64,000 bases of DNA from Phoronis australis (lineage: Eukaryota > Phoronida > Phoronidae): contig NMRA01000377.1 in assembly GCA_002633005.1 (NCBI GenBank), positions 316,982-380,981 on the forward strand, given 5' to 3'. The position numbers and the translations under genes were made by a program. Shown here in pieces: positions 24,701-39,700 of this stretch (position 1 is the stretch's first letter; every line of letters starts with the position of its first letter). Below the pieces are notes generated by a model. The model was not told the DNA's origin. It saw only the letters and a list, made by a program, of their open reading frames with translations, and searched no databases.

Positions 24701-27700
24701 GAATAGAAAATTTGTGTCCTGGATTTTTCCGCGTTGGCTTTCCGTAGATAAATAATTTGCTCATTGTTCAGGGTGTACTAATATACAAGAAATCTGCAAG
24801 GTCACAAATTCAACTGGAACAGATTGAGTAATTTTAAGATGAAATATATCAAGTTCTTTACGACATGGGGGCTCATGGTCCCTAGTTTTTGTACTCGATA
24901 TCGAAAATATTTGTGACTTTTTTCATTCTACTGACTATAGGTACTCGAGTATAATATGGTTCTCTAATCCAATTTCTGACGTAAAAACTCAAAATTTCGT
25001 TTAAGATTTCGAGATTTTGAATTACAATAATCGAACTTGTAACTTAAAAATGCTTGGGTCTTCAAATACTTAATAGGATTTAGAGAGTGATCCACGTAAG
25101 CTACTACATAATCACGCTCAGGATGATAGAAAATTATCTTGAGTTTGTACTAAGGTAGAACGGGGGTCAAAAAGAATTTCAAGTACTATGATTAGACACA
25201 GAGCCAGGACTGGTCTTTGGAATGAACCTAAAGATTTTTTGCCTTGCGACTACACTCAGCTAAAGTCTTTGTGACAAAAGTTTTTCGGAATATACATGAG
25301 CGCAAAAATTGTAGAATTCTACAGCGATACACCCAAGTGAAAATTTTTAAGAAAAAATCCGAAAAATGCTCCGCAAAAAAGAATGCCATGGTTGGGGCTT
25401 AGGCTTACTTACGTAAAAAAGCAAATTTGACTATCGTGCAAATTTTAGGCAGGAAAAAGATTTAAAGCGATCTTTGTATTAGAAAATGTCGCTTTAATAT
25501 TTCTGAAAAATTAATTATACATTTTCCTTAGTCCAGAACAAAAGACATTTTCCCAGTTTTATTATTAAACGTAGACTAAGAACTTGCATATAACTTTATA
25601 GAATATTTACTTGCGTCCCCACGGTAAAAGGTGAATGTTCATTCTCTTTAGATTGCATACTTTGGAGCTAAACATAAAATGAACGCTGGGCCTTTTTTGG
25701 TGATTTCAATTATTGGGGACAAGTAAAACAACACAAGAACAATATGTTAAGTTGTATTGGGAATTTCAGGGTCACAGATCTACAAATAATTATTTCAGAG
25801 AAGATACCAGATGGGCACCTTAATTACAAGAGTTAACACAAACATTTGAGGTACACAATGAGTAATTGGGTATCACAGATTAGTATAATACCAAAAAAGT
25901 ACTAATACCAAATGGGAAATGGCCGATTACCTACCAAGTTGGTCGAGCAAAACGGCAAATTCAATAATAAGTACCAAATGGATACAAACTGCCAAATGGG
26001 CAAATATTATAAAGTACCAAGTGGGTACACCAAACGGCCAACTGGGCTTAACAACCTGGCAAAGCAGGTTCCGCACAAGCTGAGGGAGCAGACGAGCCGG
26101 AGAGATAAAAAAGATATTGTAAGGAACGTGGTGTTGTGGCTTAGTTTGTGTCGAGAGATGTGACCGGGGTGGAGAGAGGCAATCCACAGTGACAGACGCT
26201 AAAGCGCAGTTTTGGTCGCTAACCAATGAAGTCTTCTCCTGCTTGACGGCAACGCGTTCCGGGCTTGAAGGAGGTACCAGCAGTGACTGTAATAAGAACT
26301 ATAACCAGCAGCAGATTTTGTTCGACTCAGGGTAGGGAGGGTGGGATAGGTATATAACTGTTTCATTGCCGGAGATTTTGTTTAGCACCGCCTCACTGGA
26401 GTGAGATTAACTAAAAAACTTACTATTGTGTTACAGAATGGTGGGTGGTCTTTCCCTAAAGTTGTGTTAGAGAGCTGGATGGGAAAGTCGTTGTTAATAT
26501 CTGTTGATAAGACAAAGTACAATATCAAAGGGTCCAAAACTAAAGGAATGCCACCGTTTTTGTTTTTGTCCATTTGTCAACTCTGCCCCCATTCATCTGC
26601 CAATGCAGACTAACTTAAACTGACAGTCTGTTCTGACCCATTATTTCAATTTTGACTCATTATTTTAATTTTGACCAAGTATGCCCATTCCCATCCATTC
26701 TATCCATTTTCACTAGTTAGACCATCACTCACTCGTTAAGTAGGTTTCATTTCAATCTAAAACTAAAGGTAATTTGTAGCACACATAGTTTTTGATCCAT
26801 CATTTTGAAATGGACATTATAGGACAAAATGGACAGCCGTGGGTCAGTATATAGATATTTCTTTACAGGGTGATACACAAAATGGACAGCCGTGGGTCAG
26901 TATATAGGTATTTCTTTACAGGGTGGTACACAATTGCTGATAACTGCAGAAGACTATGACACAGCAACGACACAACTTATCGACAGGTTTGTCGTAACAC
27001 ACAAACAGGAAGTTTGTGATGAAAACGAGGCCGCCGCCATCAATAGCTGCAACACCATGGTCGCGACCGGAAGTCGAAAGAATCCTACCACGTAAGTCTC
27101 ATTTTCAACAATTTAAAAATATCGTAGTGTAGTTCGCTGAGGAAACGACATATGCAAGAATTTATGTACTCGTTTATGTAGCTAGACTTTTTGCCACCTA
27201 TTTCGATACATGTGAGTGCCCTGGCCTAGTGTTATCAACATTCTGGGGACAACTAAGTCGTGCGGCATTCTCGAGTGTCTTCCCGAACCCTGGACGGACT
27301 GAAAAGGGTAAATAGACAATTAGAAGTTAAAAGAGATACCTTAGCAACGGCAGTTGTCTGGGGCTTACTCTTGGAAGTGGTACACTTCCACTGCCATAAC
27401 TACTGTACCCCATGCGTTACGTCGCCTTTATGATAGTTTAAATCAATTAATTTGAAGCCGAAAACCATGAGCTTCTAAACTATAGGCGTACTTTAATGCC
27501 ACTCAATTTTCCAGCGCATTTGCATATTGCGTGAAAAGCAGTGGCAAATGATTGGAGGCGATGTTTGCTGATGACTCAGACCGCGCCCCGTTTTGTTTCA
27601 GTTTGGAGATATGTATGGCGGCGTTCTGCGACAAGCACTATTATACAGCCGACTGCTCCGTGTTGTGCGTTCCCCAGGACGACTGTTACGGACACTACAC

Positions 27701-30700
27701 GTGCAACCAGACAACGGGCAGAAAGATGTGTAACAAAGGGTGGACAGGAGAGCACTGTGACCTACCGTCGAAGGAATTCGAAAATTGTACAGCAGGTATG
27801 AATTTGAATTAACAGAAAAACTTAAGATAAGGTCAAGCTGAAACATGACGGGTTGAAAATGTCGTTGCTGCAGTTCATGCAGGCTTTCAGTGAGCTCATT
27901 GGTTTGAAAGACAAACTCCAGACCGCGTAGAGACGAAATCGGTTCTACGATAGTGAGGCGTGTGAGACCAAAGTTACCAATATTTTCCTTTAACAGTCAT
28001 CCCCGTGAACTTCAGCTTCTGGTCATGCGCACACGGTAATCTTAAACTTTAATTTTTGCCCGGCGTTTTCAGTTTTCCACCGGCAAAATCAATAGTTCTC
28101 CCTAGACCAGGGATCTTCGAACAAGACCTCTGGGGCCGGAAAATTTCGGAAACTTTCAATTTACCGAAATGACAGCGTCCATAAAGAGCTCCCAGGGGTT
28201 CTTTCGGAAAATAGAGATGGCACTCGACACCCACGGTACTCTCAGTGGGCTATGTTGAAAGAGGAAGTTTTTTCTTGCTCAGCAGTTTGTCTACAGTGTG
28301 AGACGTCTGAAGACACTTTTTTGACCTACGCGTCACTACGCATGTGTCAAGTTCGACAACATATGTAATAACAGAGGGTTCTTTTAATTGAAATGAGATG
28401 AATTGAAAAACTTCAACATTCTTAGAAAGATAAAAATGAGAGAATAATTTCACCTTAGCCCACACATTTCACTCTGTATTCGAAATATAAAACGACACCA
28501 AAAGAACCCGCACAATGGCCTTTTCGAACTTAATTGTTTCCAACAGGAGGGCGGTCGAGTCTTTGTTGGTGAGGTCCCTAGTCCTAAATCCCGGATACGG
28601 CATTAATTGACCTAGGGCTCTGTTGCGTATGGTGTCACCTATAAGCAGTCTCTTATTTGATATTAATTACAGGTTTCGGGTGTTTGAACGACGGACAGTG
28701 CGTCCCTTATCTAAACAGCTTCTACTGCTGCTGCAAACCAGGATGGAAAGGACCTCTCTGTGGTGAAGTCGCGCCAACAACAGCGTCTACGACAACAACT
28801 AAACTGGTGACGTCAGCATCCGGCTACACTGTCACTGTGACCACGTGGGTGAACCCAAGTCTTCATGCTGATATCGCGACCGGAATTCGTTTCGCCTGGG
28901 TTTTCACCAACGGTCTGAATTTACCCAACCTCGCTATCACAATCGACAGCGTGGATTTTGCCTACGGATCTAACGCGTAAGCGTTTTACTTATAATTCCT
29001 TATGAAATGTCTGTGATTAAAGAAGAATAGTGGCTGTCTGACACAACTTACCTAAAACGATAGGCACTTTTCAATCTGTTCGTAGCCAACAAAATCATTA
29101 AGCGACAGTTATACTTCTCTTGTATCGTCGCTAATTATTTCCTACACTGTACTTGTACCGTACAGAACGTTTTTGTGTCCTTTCACTGGGGCAGGATCAT
29201 GACGTCCTTACCAACTGGTATGCGGCCCTTAGGTTGGGAGCGAAAATTTCCAAATTGATATGCACCATTTGACACTGCAGGTTGGACAGACGAAGTGCTA
29301 GTGTATAGTATTTTCTACCCAACACGATTAGAAAGGCTCAGTAGCCGGACTAGGAAAAGTACAACGTATAGGATCTGAGAACCATTTTCTAAATAAACGG
29401 CATTTGCAGTTTTAAATATTTCTTCCTTAAATATAGACATTTATTGTTTATCTATAATAACAATAATAATTATTGTTGGGTTCCCGTGGCCATTACAAAA
29501 ACCTTCGGGTAGGTGATGCTATAGATTTATTTTGGAGTCCAGCAGATTCACCACCATACTACGTCTTGTGGCCTTCATTAGCTTATAAATTCAGTCAGTC
29601 GAGACTTTCTACTCGGAGTCCGAGATAGTGAGGCCAGATGCATTGTTGTTTAGTTCTGTTTTCACCACTTCTTTCAGCAACAAGGTTTCAGTGGTGACGT
29701 ATACAGTACAACTGAAGAATCTGAACGTTGGGGTCGCTTCCCTGAAAACTCCGAGCAACATACGGTTAACTGACACCATTGCCGCTCTCACACAGCCCCA
29801 AATCACTGTTTACATGGGTACGAACGTGACGAAGCTGTCGAGAAGCAAGTATGAGGCTACAATTAGTGGGGTAGTCACAAAAGAGACCATTGTCATATCA
29901 TGGGAAAACACATACCCAGGTGAGGAAACTCTGAATATAACGAGTTATAAAGTAGACCAACATAGGGTGCGAAGGAATTCCCCTTACCTCCCTAATTTTG
30001 ATCACAATCAGAGACCTTTTTCCCGATCCTGGCACTTGGTGATATCCATTCTAAACGAGAACCAACAAGAGCACGAGAGGAATGCCACGTACGTTATCAA
30101 ACAGGACGTTGTTATGACAACCAGTTTGCCGGCTCTCCGTAGATGCAAGAATTTCTTAGATGCTGGGTCACGCAAACTCACCCCAGTGAAAAGCAAGTCT
30201 TTACTGGCGTACCCTAGTAAAATGACGGCCACAGAAGTGACTTGTTGGTGACGTTGGGATGTTGAATCGTTTGATAGAATTGTCTGTTTCCATAAGCGAC
30301 GTTTTTCGCCATAAGGGCTTCGCGAGTGCTGCGGTCTATGGAACGCAGCCTTGTTTACGCATACGCTTGTAGCCTACGCAACTTATGATTGGCGGATTTT
30401 GACTTTGGTGATACCGTATTTTTGGTATACAATCATACCTACTCTTGTCCGTCCGCAGGTTCCGTAACGAAAACATTTTCTCATTCAAATATCAATTATG
30501 GTGTACGCCTACTCGCAAATAGGTCTTTGATTGAGTGAGCTTTTTGGCAATCATAGAAGCCATGGTTCCAAAGATGTCTAAAAGAACTTGTATTGCAGCG
30601 AAGTTTCGCACTAAAATGCAGTTCATTCATAATATTCTTGTAGGAAATGGAAAACCAGAATGGGGTCGCCTCCACAGATATGACTGGAGACTGTCAATTT

Positions 30701-33700
30701 AAATCTACCAAAAAGACGTGCCATATTGAATAATGTTATCGTTTAGTTTGACGCTCGTCATCGACGGGGTGCGCTCTAGGAGTAGGGTCTACCGCTCGTG
30801 ACGTGTAAAGGGCTTTTACACGTGCACATGAATCAGCATAAAAAGATGCAAACGTGCCTTGTAAAGCCTGTTTCAAACAGTTTTTGACTAACAGGTCTCG
30901 TGAAGCAGCTGAACTCGAGTTATCCAGTTCATAAAAACACGTAAGGAGCTGACCACGAACCACGCCCATTTCGTTCAACAGGTCAAATAGTAGTAAGACA
31001 CAAAGGAAGCTTTTCTCTTTGACAACAAATGTACTCACAGACGCCTAGCATTTCTGTACCAGATCCATATTTATGTGCTTTGAACTGTGCAGAGGTGCGT
31101 CCCGGACACGCAAGAAATTCTCCAGGCACTGCTTGCGGCGGGAAATCTTCACAAATGAAACAGAAACAGAGAATTCTAACCATAGTTCAACAACCCATTT
31201 TTGCCGTCCAATCACACTAGTGGTCGCCACTTTGTTGATATACGCTATAAGCTGAGCTCACGAACATACTGGCGAAATGCTCGCGTGATTTGCCTGGTAT
31301 TGCGTGATCGTGCATTTTCGCGAGTGCCTTGAGTCTACGGAACGCACCCCCGATATGCTTTACGTTTGACAAAAAGTTTGATAAAAAATCGAGAGCTTGT
31401 TTCAGAACGGTTCAAGTTAGAATATTTTCTCAGCCTCGTACTATTCGAGACATGATTGGTCGTGTACCAAGTTTACTGTTTACCCAATATTTTGCAAATA
31501 AACTTTGGTATCTTTGCAGAATACAAAGAGTGCAGCTGCCTGACTGTAGAGATTTCCAAGCTATCAGTAATGTAAGTGAAACGTCAAAGGAATAGGACGC
31601 AAGGATATAAGATCGTCACAAACGAGAGTCCCACAATGAATGAGCATAAGGGCCGCCGCAGACGGATAGCTACGAGCTGAGATGCGTGTCTCAAGTGAAA
31701 TTTACCTCACGTCATTGTTACCCGCACACAGCGAGGCAAAATGCTCACTCACTTGACAACTATGTTCGTAAAAATCAACGAAAATGTAGTAAAACCTATT
31801 ACAATGAGCGAGCGAGAGATTTGTTTTTGCCAGATGATGCAATAATTAGTTTGTGTTGGTTACCGAGCACTTGGCTCCTCTCGCCTGCACATTATGAGAA
31901 TCTACGTTCACCAGGTAAATGAAATGCAGCAAGTGAAACAAAATCCTGGCTCATTTTGCCACGGACGTGAGCTACGAGCTGAGTTCATTTAGCATTTGGG
32001 GCGTGTAACTCTCCGTCTGTGCTGGGCTTTGGGGAAGGCCTTCCTCTGTAACAACAGCATGGATGTGACTGAGCAGGGCTCTGGGGCACTTGGTCCCTTG
32101 TCGATCCGAGCCGGTATTTCAACACGATGTTAAAATGCAAGTTCAAGCTATTTCATTTTTATTTAAAAAGTGAGAATTCGAGTTGTTTTGGGTTAATAAT
32201 CGAGGCTATCTTCTGTTGTAGAACAAACGTGTTGTTAGTTTGAATTTTTAACGTCCGAGTTTGTAATTTGTCATAGAAAAATCTATATTGCTGTCACGAT
32301 AATTCGATTACAGGAACATTATTAACGAGAAATGTAATTTACTGAGATAAGTCCCAGCGCGGAATCGCCAAGCCTCTGCAGTCGCAGCCTAACGCTAGGC
32401 TGGCAGAGCTGACACCACTCGTCAAATGGCAAAGTATTTTTAAGCGTATTCAACCGGTAAATACACTTGCTTTGATTTCAGAGGACAGCCTCGAGAATGG
32501 ACAGTTCGTAATAAAGTCACAAAACACAACAGACTTTGTTGTTTTATACCTTTGGTCAAGGCTGAAAGCTTAAAGAAATCTATTCCATTCGATAATAATA
32601 CCCAACATGCGTTTTCGGCCGTAAAACGAATGACGTGTACCCGAGTGATAACCGAAGTCTTACTACACACGTTTTAGTCAGTATTCTTGTGGATATATTT
32701 CAGCAACTCTTTCACTGTGCTCGAGTACTATGTAGTCGTAAATGAGACGCTCTTAACAAAGGCAGAGAAGGCTGCTCCAGTGTCTTATGTTACCAAGCAA
32801 CCTCTAACGACCACTACTCTGAAAACCACCACTGGACTGCTTACTACGACTGAGCCGCTAACTACGACTGTGCCACCGACTACGACGGAACTCTTGAGGA
32901 TAGCCAAATACTCCATACGAGTAAACTCTTGGGTGACGACGACCGACAACGACAAATTGGCTGAAGACCTAGAGAATGCTTGGCTATACTCTAACAGGCT
33001 GAAATATAAAGACATCCAGATAAAGATTACAATTGAACACGTTGAATTTGCATTCGGTGTTGACCAGTAAGTTTGCGAAACAAGAGCCAAAATACTTAAA
33101 ATCAGTGAAGTGCACAAAAATCTTTTCCACCATGTTCACTGTTTAATCATGAACCAAATTTGTCTCAATGAGATCAGTTTACTAAGTGCATTGTAAAGGA
33201 CTTCACTAAAGTATTTTTCCGAATATTCATAAGCTAGATAAATGCATCATATTGTTACCTTTCCGATTTAACCACTACCAAATGCGAAGAAAAATACAAG
33301 GTTCGAGTGAGAAGCCATTGACTTGCATTTCAGACAAAGAGTTTCGATAATCAGCTATATTCTGGAAGTGTTGAACAAAGATATTGGTGTCAAGGATCTT
33401 CAACCAGCATCGGAACTGTTACTGGACATTTTAGTGGGCATCAGCTTTCCCATCTACAACAACGAGAGTATAACTTCTCTCACGTCTAACAACTACAAGC
33501 TCACAATTGGAGGTGTTGTGACGGAGGAGACGATCAGGTTGTCATGGGAGAATGCGTACGCGGGTAAGATTCAAGAATGTAACCTGTCGTTCAGTTTCCA
33601 TAGACTTCACTCATCAGCCACTGATCACTTCATGAAACACAAACTTGTGGCCGAGTAATTTAAAAAAATGTAACAAGGATAACATCTTCAGTGCCCATAG

Positions 33701-36700
33701 AGAGATAAATAATATATTTCGCTATTTAATTCTTGAAGGAATGCAATCATAATTTAACACAAAACAGAATTATTTGCAGTTGGCAAGGGGACCTCTAAAG
33801 GCTTACAAGACTCTTAGGTAGAGTCCACATTTAGTGTCCTATAATGCAATGTACAGCTAATTGTCTACAACTATAGCAGTATTATACAGACAAAAATGTG
33901 CAGCTTACAAGTTAAACATTCTTCTGTGAACAGAATGAAATAAGCGTAATGAACACAACAGTAGATCTGTCAACTAAAACATTACTGCAACTAACTGCTT
34001 ACATTTATTGAAGTGACCTGAAGGGAAGGGATGAAAATGACTTTAGCGAGCACATGAGAGGTTATGACAGTCATAGATGTAACATTTAGTGTTGTTCAAC
34101 GCAAGTGAAGCAGTTAGATACTCTGCGACCCATATCATATATTGATGTGAGTTTTTAGACAGAAAAGTCATTGAATGATTGAGTGATAATTTGAGTATGT
34201 GAAATCCAAGTACCGCGTTTCGTGAAGGTTCTCAGCTCATTCTTAGCTCTGACCCACTCTCTTTAATGCTCTTCGAGCACAAGAGTGCATAAAAATTATA
34301 TATGCATACACATCCGCAACACCTCGTTGGTGTGTATGATCGAACTTTGTTCATGAGAGAAAAGCGGAAATCTGGTCAAAAGACATGTAAATTCGTGGCT
34401 TCAAAAGTCGTACACGAATAGCCATAATTTTGTACCCTTAGTCTACCTTATACATTTAACTGTTTTTTGATCCGGTTATCACAAAGTATCCCGGCCCATT
34501 TTGTGAGTCGTATGAGTAAATACAATGATATGAAACACCTCCGAGAGTTAACTTGAGGCTGTGAAAATACTCGAAGTTTACCGGATGCTCCGTGGGATAA
34601 TTTGAGACCACTAAAATATTCGTGGTTTTCCGGATGATACATCTAGTTCCTGAAGTACCAGAGGTGTTCCGGATTCCCCGAGACATAATTTGAGGCCACG
34701 AAAATACCCGAGGTGTTTCGGATGCTCCGTGGAACAATTTGAGGCAATGAAAATATCCGTGGTGTTCCCGATGTTACATATAGGTACGGAAATACCCAAG
34801 GTGTTACGGATATTCGGAGGGATAATCGAGACCACGAAAATACAAGGGGTTCTTTGGATGATGTCTATAGTCCGCTAGCGAACACAACCATCTTCCAACT
34901 CCGGCCTCACAAGTGGCGAGTCCGTTGGCCAGCATCTGTGCTACACTGTATTCCTAATAAAAGTATTAGTAAAGAGTTATATGCCAAAAACGAGTGGCCT
35001 TTGAACAAGAATTGTACAGCCACAAATCGTGGTTAGCCACGTAGACCATTATTTAACAAATCCTAATTTAAATGAATACGTCATTATATTTCAGAGTACA
35101 AGAACTGCAGCTGTTTGAAGATACTGATTTCTAATCTGAAGATTGTGTAAGTAGTTTCGCTCTCGCGAAAATATTCTACGCTTGGAATTTCAATCTAGAT
35201 CAAATGTTGGGATCAGAAATTTTCCACCACACTTATTTTTTGTTTCAAACTTCTAATATTACAGCAACTACGTTACCGAAGTCGAATATTTTGTCATCAT
35301 TAATGACGGGAAGTTACTGAATGTCAGCCAGACAACACCTCCGGCTACGATGATAACAGAAAGACCTCTAACGACACCTGTACGAAGCACTGCAATGACA
35401 ACGGAATCGACAACCTCAGGAGAGACATCAGCGCCCCCACCTACTGCTTCCTCAGTTACAACTACAACAGTCTCACAACCGGACACAACAATAAAACGGG
35501 AGACAACCGAAGAGAGTACCACGTCGGCGAAAGCAACAATTTCTAACCCGGCAAGCACAAATGGAAGATTATCAACGGTATTGGTGCCTGAGACAACACT
35601 TGGACAAGAAACAACAGGCAGTGCTACAACACCTACAACGTCTATTGGGTTAACATCGACAGAGACAAATACAGCGATGCCTACAGTCGTGAGAACTGGA
35701 GAACCCATATACCTTTTGAAATGGATTGAGGTCCACAACCTTCAGCTCATTGAAAATGCTATCTTGGTGGCATGGAAAGAGGTCAACCCCACCTTTACAG
35801 AATCAAACATTAACATTGTAATAACAGGCACAGAGAACTCGTACGGAGAAAATGGGTAAGTAGGCATCCACGTAATATTTTACTTATAAAAAATCTATAG
35901 TTTTACAAAATTATGTCAGTCAAGCTCTTGAATTTCTTTATTTTTATTAATTTGGGCGTGTTTCAAACTATAAATCACCATTGCGAGCCGGCAGTGATAA
36001 GTGGAAGAACGTTGGGAAATGAATGCATCCCTTGCAAAATCATTTCCCGTTTCTCTTCATTTAAAGCATGTGTAAGAACAACCTTGAAAAGAAAACCAGG
36101 AAGTAATATGTTACCACAGAAGAAACTCACGTGACTACCCGCCGTCAAGTCTCTCGGCCGACTCTATTTGCTTTAAAATTTGTATTAACATCTCGCCAAC
36201 GACAACATTTCGTGAGAGGTTTGACCAAACTGAACTACGATCTGATTTATATGTTGCAAAAGAAGAAAACCGTGCGTAGTGATCTACGTTCCGATTTGTA
36301 TGCGTATTTCAACACATAGTCTCGTTTTCGAAATGTCCATAACACTCAAACGTAACTAGAGGGGATATGAATGACTAACTACCGACAACTATAAAGTATT
36401 AAAACTAACTGCAACTACTCTTTTTACCGTAAGTTCTATGCCATTGGAGTGGAACATTTTCAATTGATGATATCCTTTGGAAAATTGTCATGAAGGCTTT
36501 AGAAACAAATTATTATATTCTTGTCGCTCATGGCGGACACAATTTTCTGTAGTTGTGTAATTGCAAACTGTAATTGATTTGTGCTAAACCTTTTTGCGTC
36601 CTTACACTTAAGTTTTGATGAAGGGAAAAAGCTCACCATTAACGACTTTTATGTAATCGCCTGTTTCGAACTACTTGTTGTGCAATATCCAAACCCAAAC

Positions 36701-39700
36701 TACCATACATCCAAACAATTTTACAAATAACCTGCTACTTCGGTCTTTGGAACGTGTATAACATTATGTACAATATAACTGGAAACCTACATGCATGTCG
36801 TAAATGTTCTAATTCAAAACTGTATTATTGTAGTGTTCAGCTGACCATCATCCACTATAAGGTGGAGATTTTTGGTCATGGAATCGACGTCACCAAGATC
36901 AGCACACCGTCAACAGATGTCGTAACTAGAGTGCTACTGGTCCTTTTGGTGGATGTTACAGTCTACACCGGCAGCGTTGTCCCGAGACCAGCAATCTGTC
37001 GCTATGAACTTACCACATCCGGCGTGGTCACTAAAACGAGTATCCTGGAAGCCTGGCTCACCACATTTCCCCGTACGTTGTCGATTTCATGCATACCTTC
37101 GTTAAAGGAACATTTCCTATTTACTCACTAACGAAAACGAGTTCTAAACCACGAAATTTGTTATATTAAGAATTGTTTGACTAAATCAAATTCTTATCTT
37201 AAATTGCATTCCACGAAATAATGATATCTTAAATTCGTATTTTAATTTAAAGAAACATCGACCTCTATGTTAAGTCTGTTTTAAGAAGGAAACTGGCGTT
37301 CTGTCCCTTAACCACCCATAATGTGATTCAAACCTTTGCTTACCACGGCTGAAGACTTTTATTCTAAGCAAGCAGGTTAATAGCAGTGCACGGAAAACGA
37401 GTGCTAAACTGTCATGATAATGAGCGGGTGGGATTAGTCAATCCTTCCAACAATAGACTGTTTTTTGCCGTTCTTTTTAAAATTATGGGACCCGTTCGTT
37501 AGACGTTATCAGCTTAGAATTTCCCTGTTCAGGCAAAACTGAAGAGCAAATGCACTTTTCACTATGTACTTTGCAGTGCCACTTATTCTGTGGTCGTTAG
37601 CTTGAGCAATAAGTAGCTTCGGAATGCAATTCGGCAGCTAATGAACTGGGCGTTAATCAGCCCTGCTTATACTTTTCAGAGTACAAGAACTGCGGTTGTT
37701 TGGATATCGAGATCCTTACGATGGACATAACGTAAGTAACGTCGGCTTGGATATCATAATGCATTAGACCTTGTATGTATAAAATAATATTTTAAGCCAG
37801 TGTTTGATTTAAGTATCAGCCGCCGACTTTCTAAAAGTCTATTTCTCATAACGAACGAGAATTTGGCATTATCTTTCTTACCTCACTTTATGACGCAATA
37901 ATCCCAACTCATTTAGATTGAGTGTTGATCGGATGAAGAGTGTTGCGCAGTTTGCTGCCGACTTGATATATGCCGATATTTGCCCCTTTATGTTCGTTTA
38001 CAATCTTTTCATTTGCACAATGGAGCTGATGCCGTTGGCAATAAATTATAAAGAGATATTTGTCACACACTAATTAATACAACTATCCAACTACATATCA
38101 TCTGTAGCTTCTTTCCTCTCTGTTTTTCAATTGTTCCCAAAACGCACGGAAGCTCCATATAAACAACTGTGCGAACGCAGAACATTTTTTAGGACTGTCA
38201 GCAGTATGGTACAATGCTAGAGGTCTTGAAGGCAATACATTGCCATAACGGTGAGTCCCAAAGTTTTCGTGGTTGCGTATGTGAATTAAATGATCGCCTA
38301 TAATTAATAATTATGAACTATTTCGTAATCTATTTCAGAAAAACACAGACGATCGTAACGTATTTTGTGCTTGTCAACGGCACTGCCCTCAACTCCACAT
38401 CGAATCCTCCACCTACTGAATTTGTGACACAAACATATGTTCCGACTACCACGTCATCCGTCACTGGCACATACAACCAATCGGCATACTATACCTCTAC
38501 CACAGCTCTACCAACAACGCCTCCTACGGCAGTTGACGTCATTACCAACCAAACGATAACTCTTTTAGGTTGGAAGACTGATTTAACTGTTATCGAACGA
38601 GCTATTATGACGGCATGGTTTGAGGTCAACGCCGTTTCACTGTTCGACTTCCGAGTCAAGATCACTAAAATAGAAAAAGTAATTGGAAATAATGGGTAAG
38701 TATCCTATTTGCTATTATGTAACAACTTTTCAAACACAATTTCGAATTTTGGCAAAAGTCGGGATGCTGAGAGCTGTTAAACTGGACTCTGTTTTTTCCT
38801 TTAACCGACAAAATAATTATTTTTAGGCTTACTTTTTGTAACAGGAGGCGTTTACAATTTTTACTAGTTAGGTACTGACACAGTGTAACCAAAGACCAGG
38901 TATCTTATGACATTCTCTATTTATCTTCATTTGCAGAGTTCAAGTTGTCGACGTGGTGTACAAGATTGACGTCTTCACCGCAAATGTTACGCTTTCAATT
39001 CCAAGTTTAGAGGTTTTAAAGAAAAGTTTGACCATTTCCAACGTCAAGACCTACGTCGGAGGATTAACAAAACGGGACAAATACGCTTACGAGTTAACGA
39101 TCAAGGAAACGGTTACTGTAGACTACATCGTGAGTTTGTGGGAGGAAACTTACACTGGTACGACTTTGCTGTTGTTAATGTTCAGCTAAAATGTTATCTA
39201 GGCGAGAAACAAGTTTCTGTTTTAAAAAGTGGATTCTTTGCCTTACGAAGCACTAGAATTAATGCTGTCTAATTCACATTTGCAAAGTTCATTTAATAAA
39301 GGCTAGTTTTCGTTTTTTAATGCTACCTTCATTTGATGCACTTGACTGACGGTTTAGACGGGGCAACTGCCTGAAACGTCTGATTGGTCTATGAGCTGAA
39401 AATCAGCATCCAGAACAAATCATACATGTATGTTGTAGCCGGCTGATCGGCATATTAAGGACTGGCGTGATAATTATGGTAGTGATCATTGATAATAACG
39501 TCATGCTCTTTGACAACTGTAAATTAACTTACCTTTCAAGCTGCAATCAACGTGTCTACTTTGATTTAGAAAATGCCTTGAATGCTTGTCTCGTTTTTAG
39601 AATTGAAGGGATGTGGCTGCGTGGAAATTGACATATCATCCGAGTCCCTAAACGTGTAAGTCCATTTTCAAATCACATGTCTTAAAGCGCACCAACGCGC

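Larger units (their letters stand above)
21768..26921. other. Long intron with a foldback element and a duplicated 2.4-kb block
   Basis: No coding exon seen. The block 21871-24184 is repeated at 24186-26588 with an N between; the real intron is probably about 2.7 kb. The short antisense frames in both copies are the same frame twice and show no domain. Confidence 0.7.

Noticed and set aside
29920-30251. Extension of the open frame beyond the 29919 donor
   Set aside because: The donor and phase fit the next CxC exon, as in every other unit; the extension has no module pattern.
35268-35738. Long antisense Val-rich frame
   Set aside because: Mirror of the Thr-rich mucin exon (ACN codons read backwards); the same occurs at 40166, 42495, 46050 and 50945.
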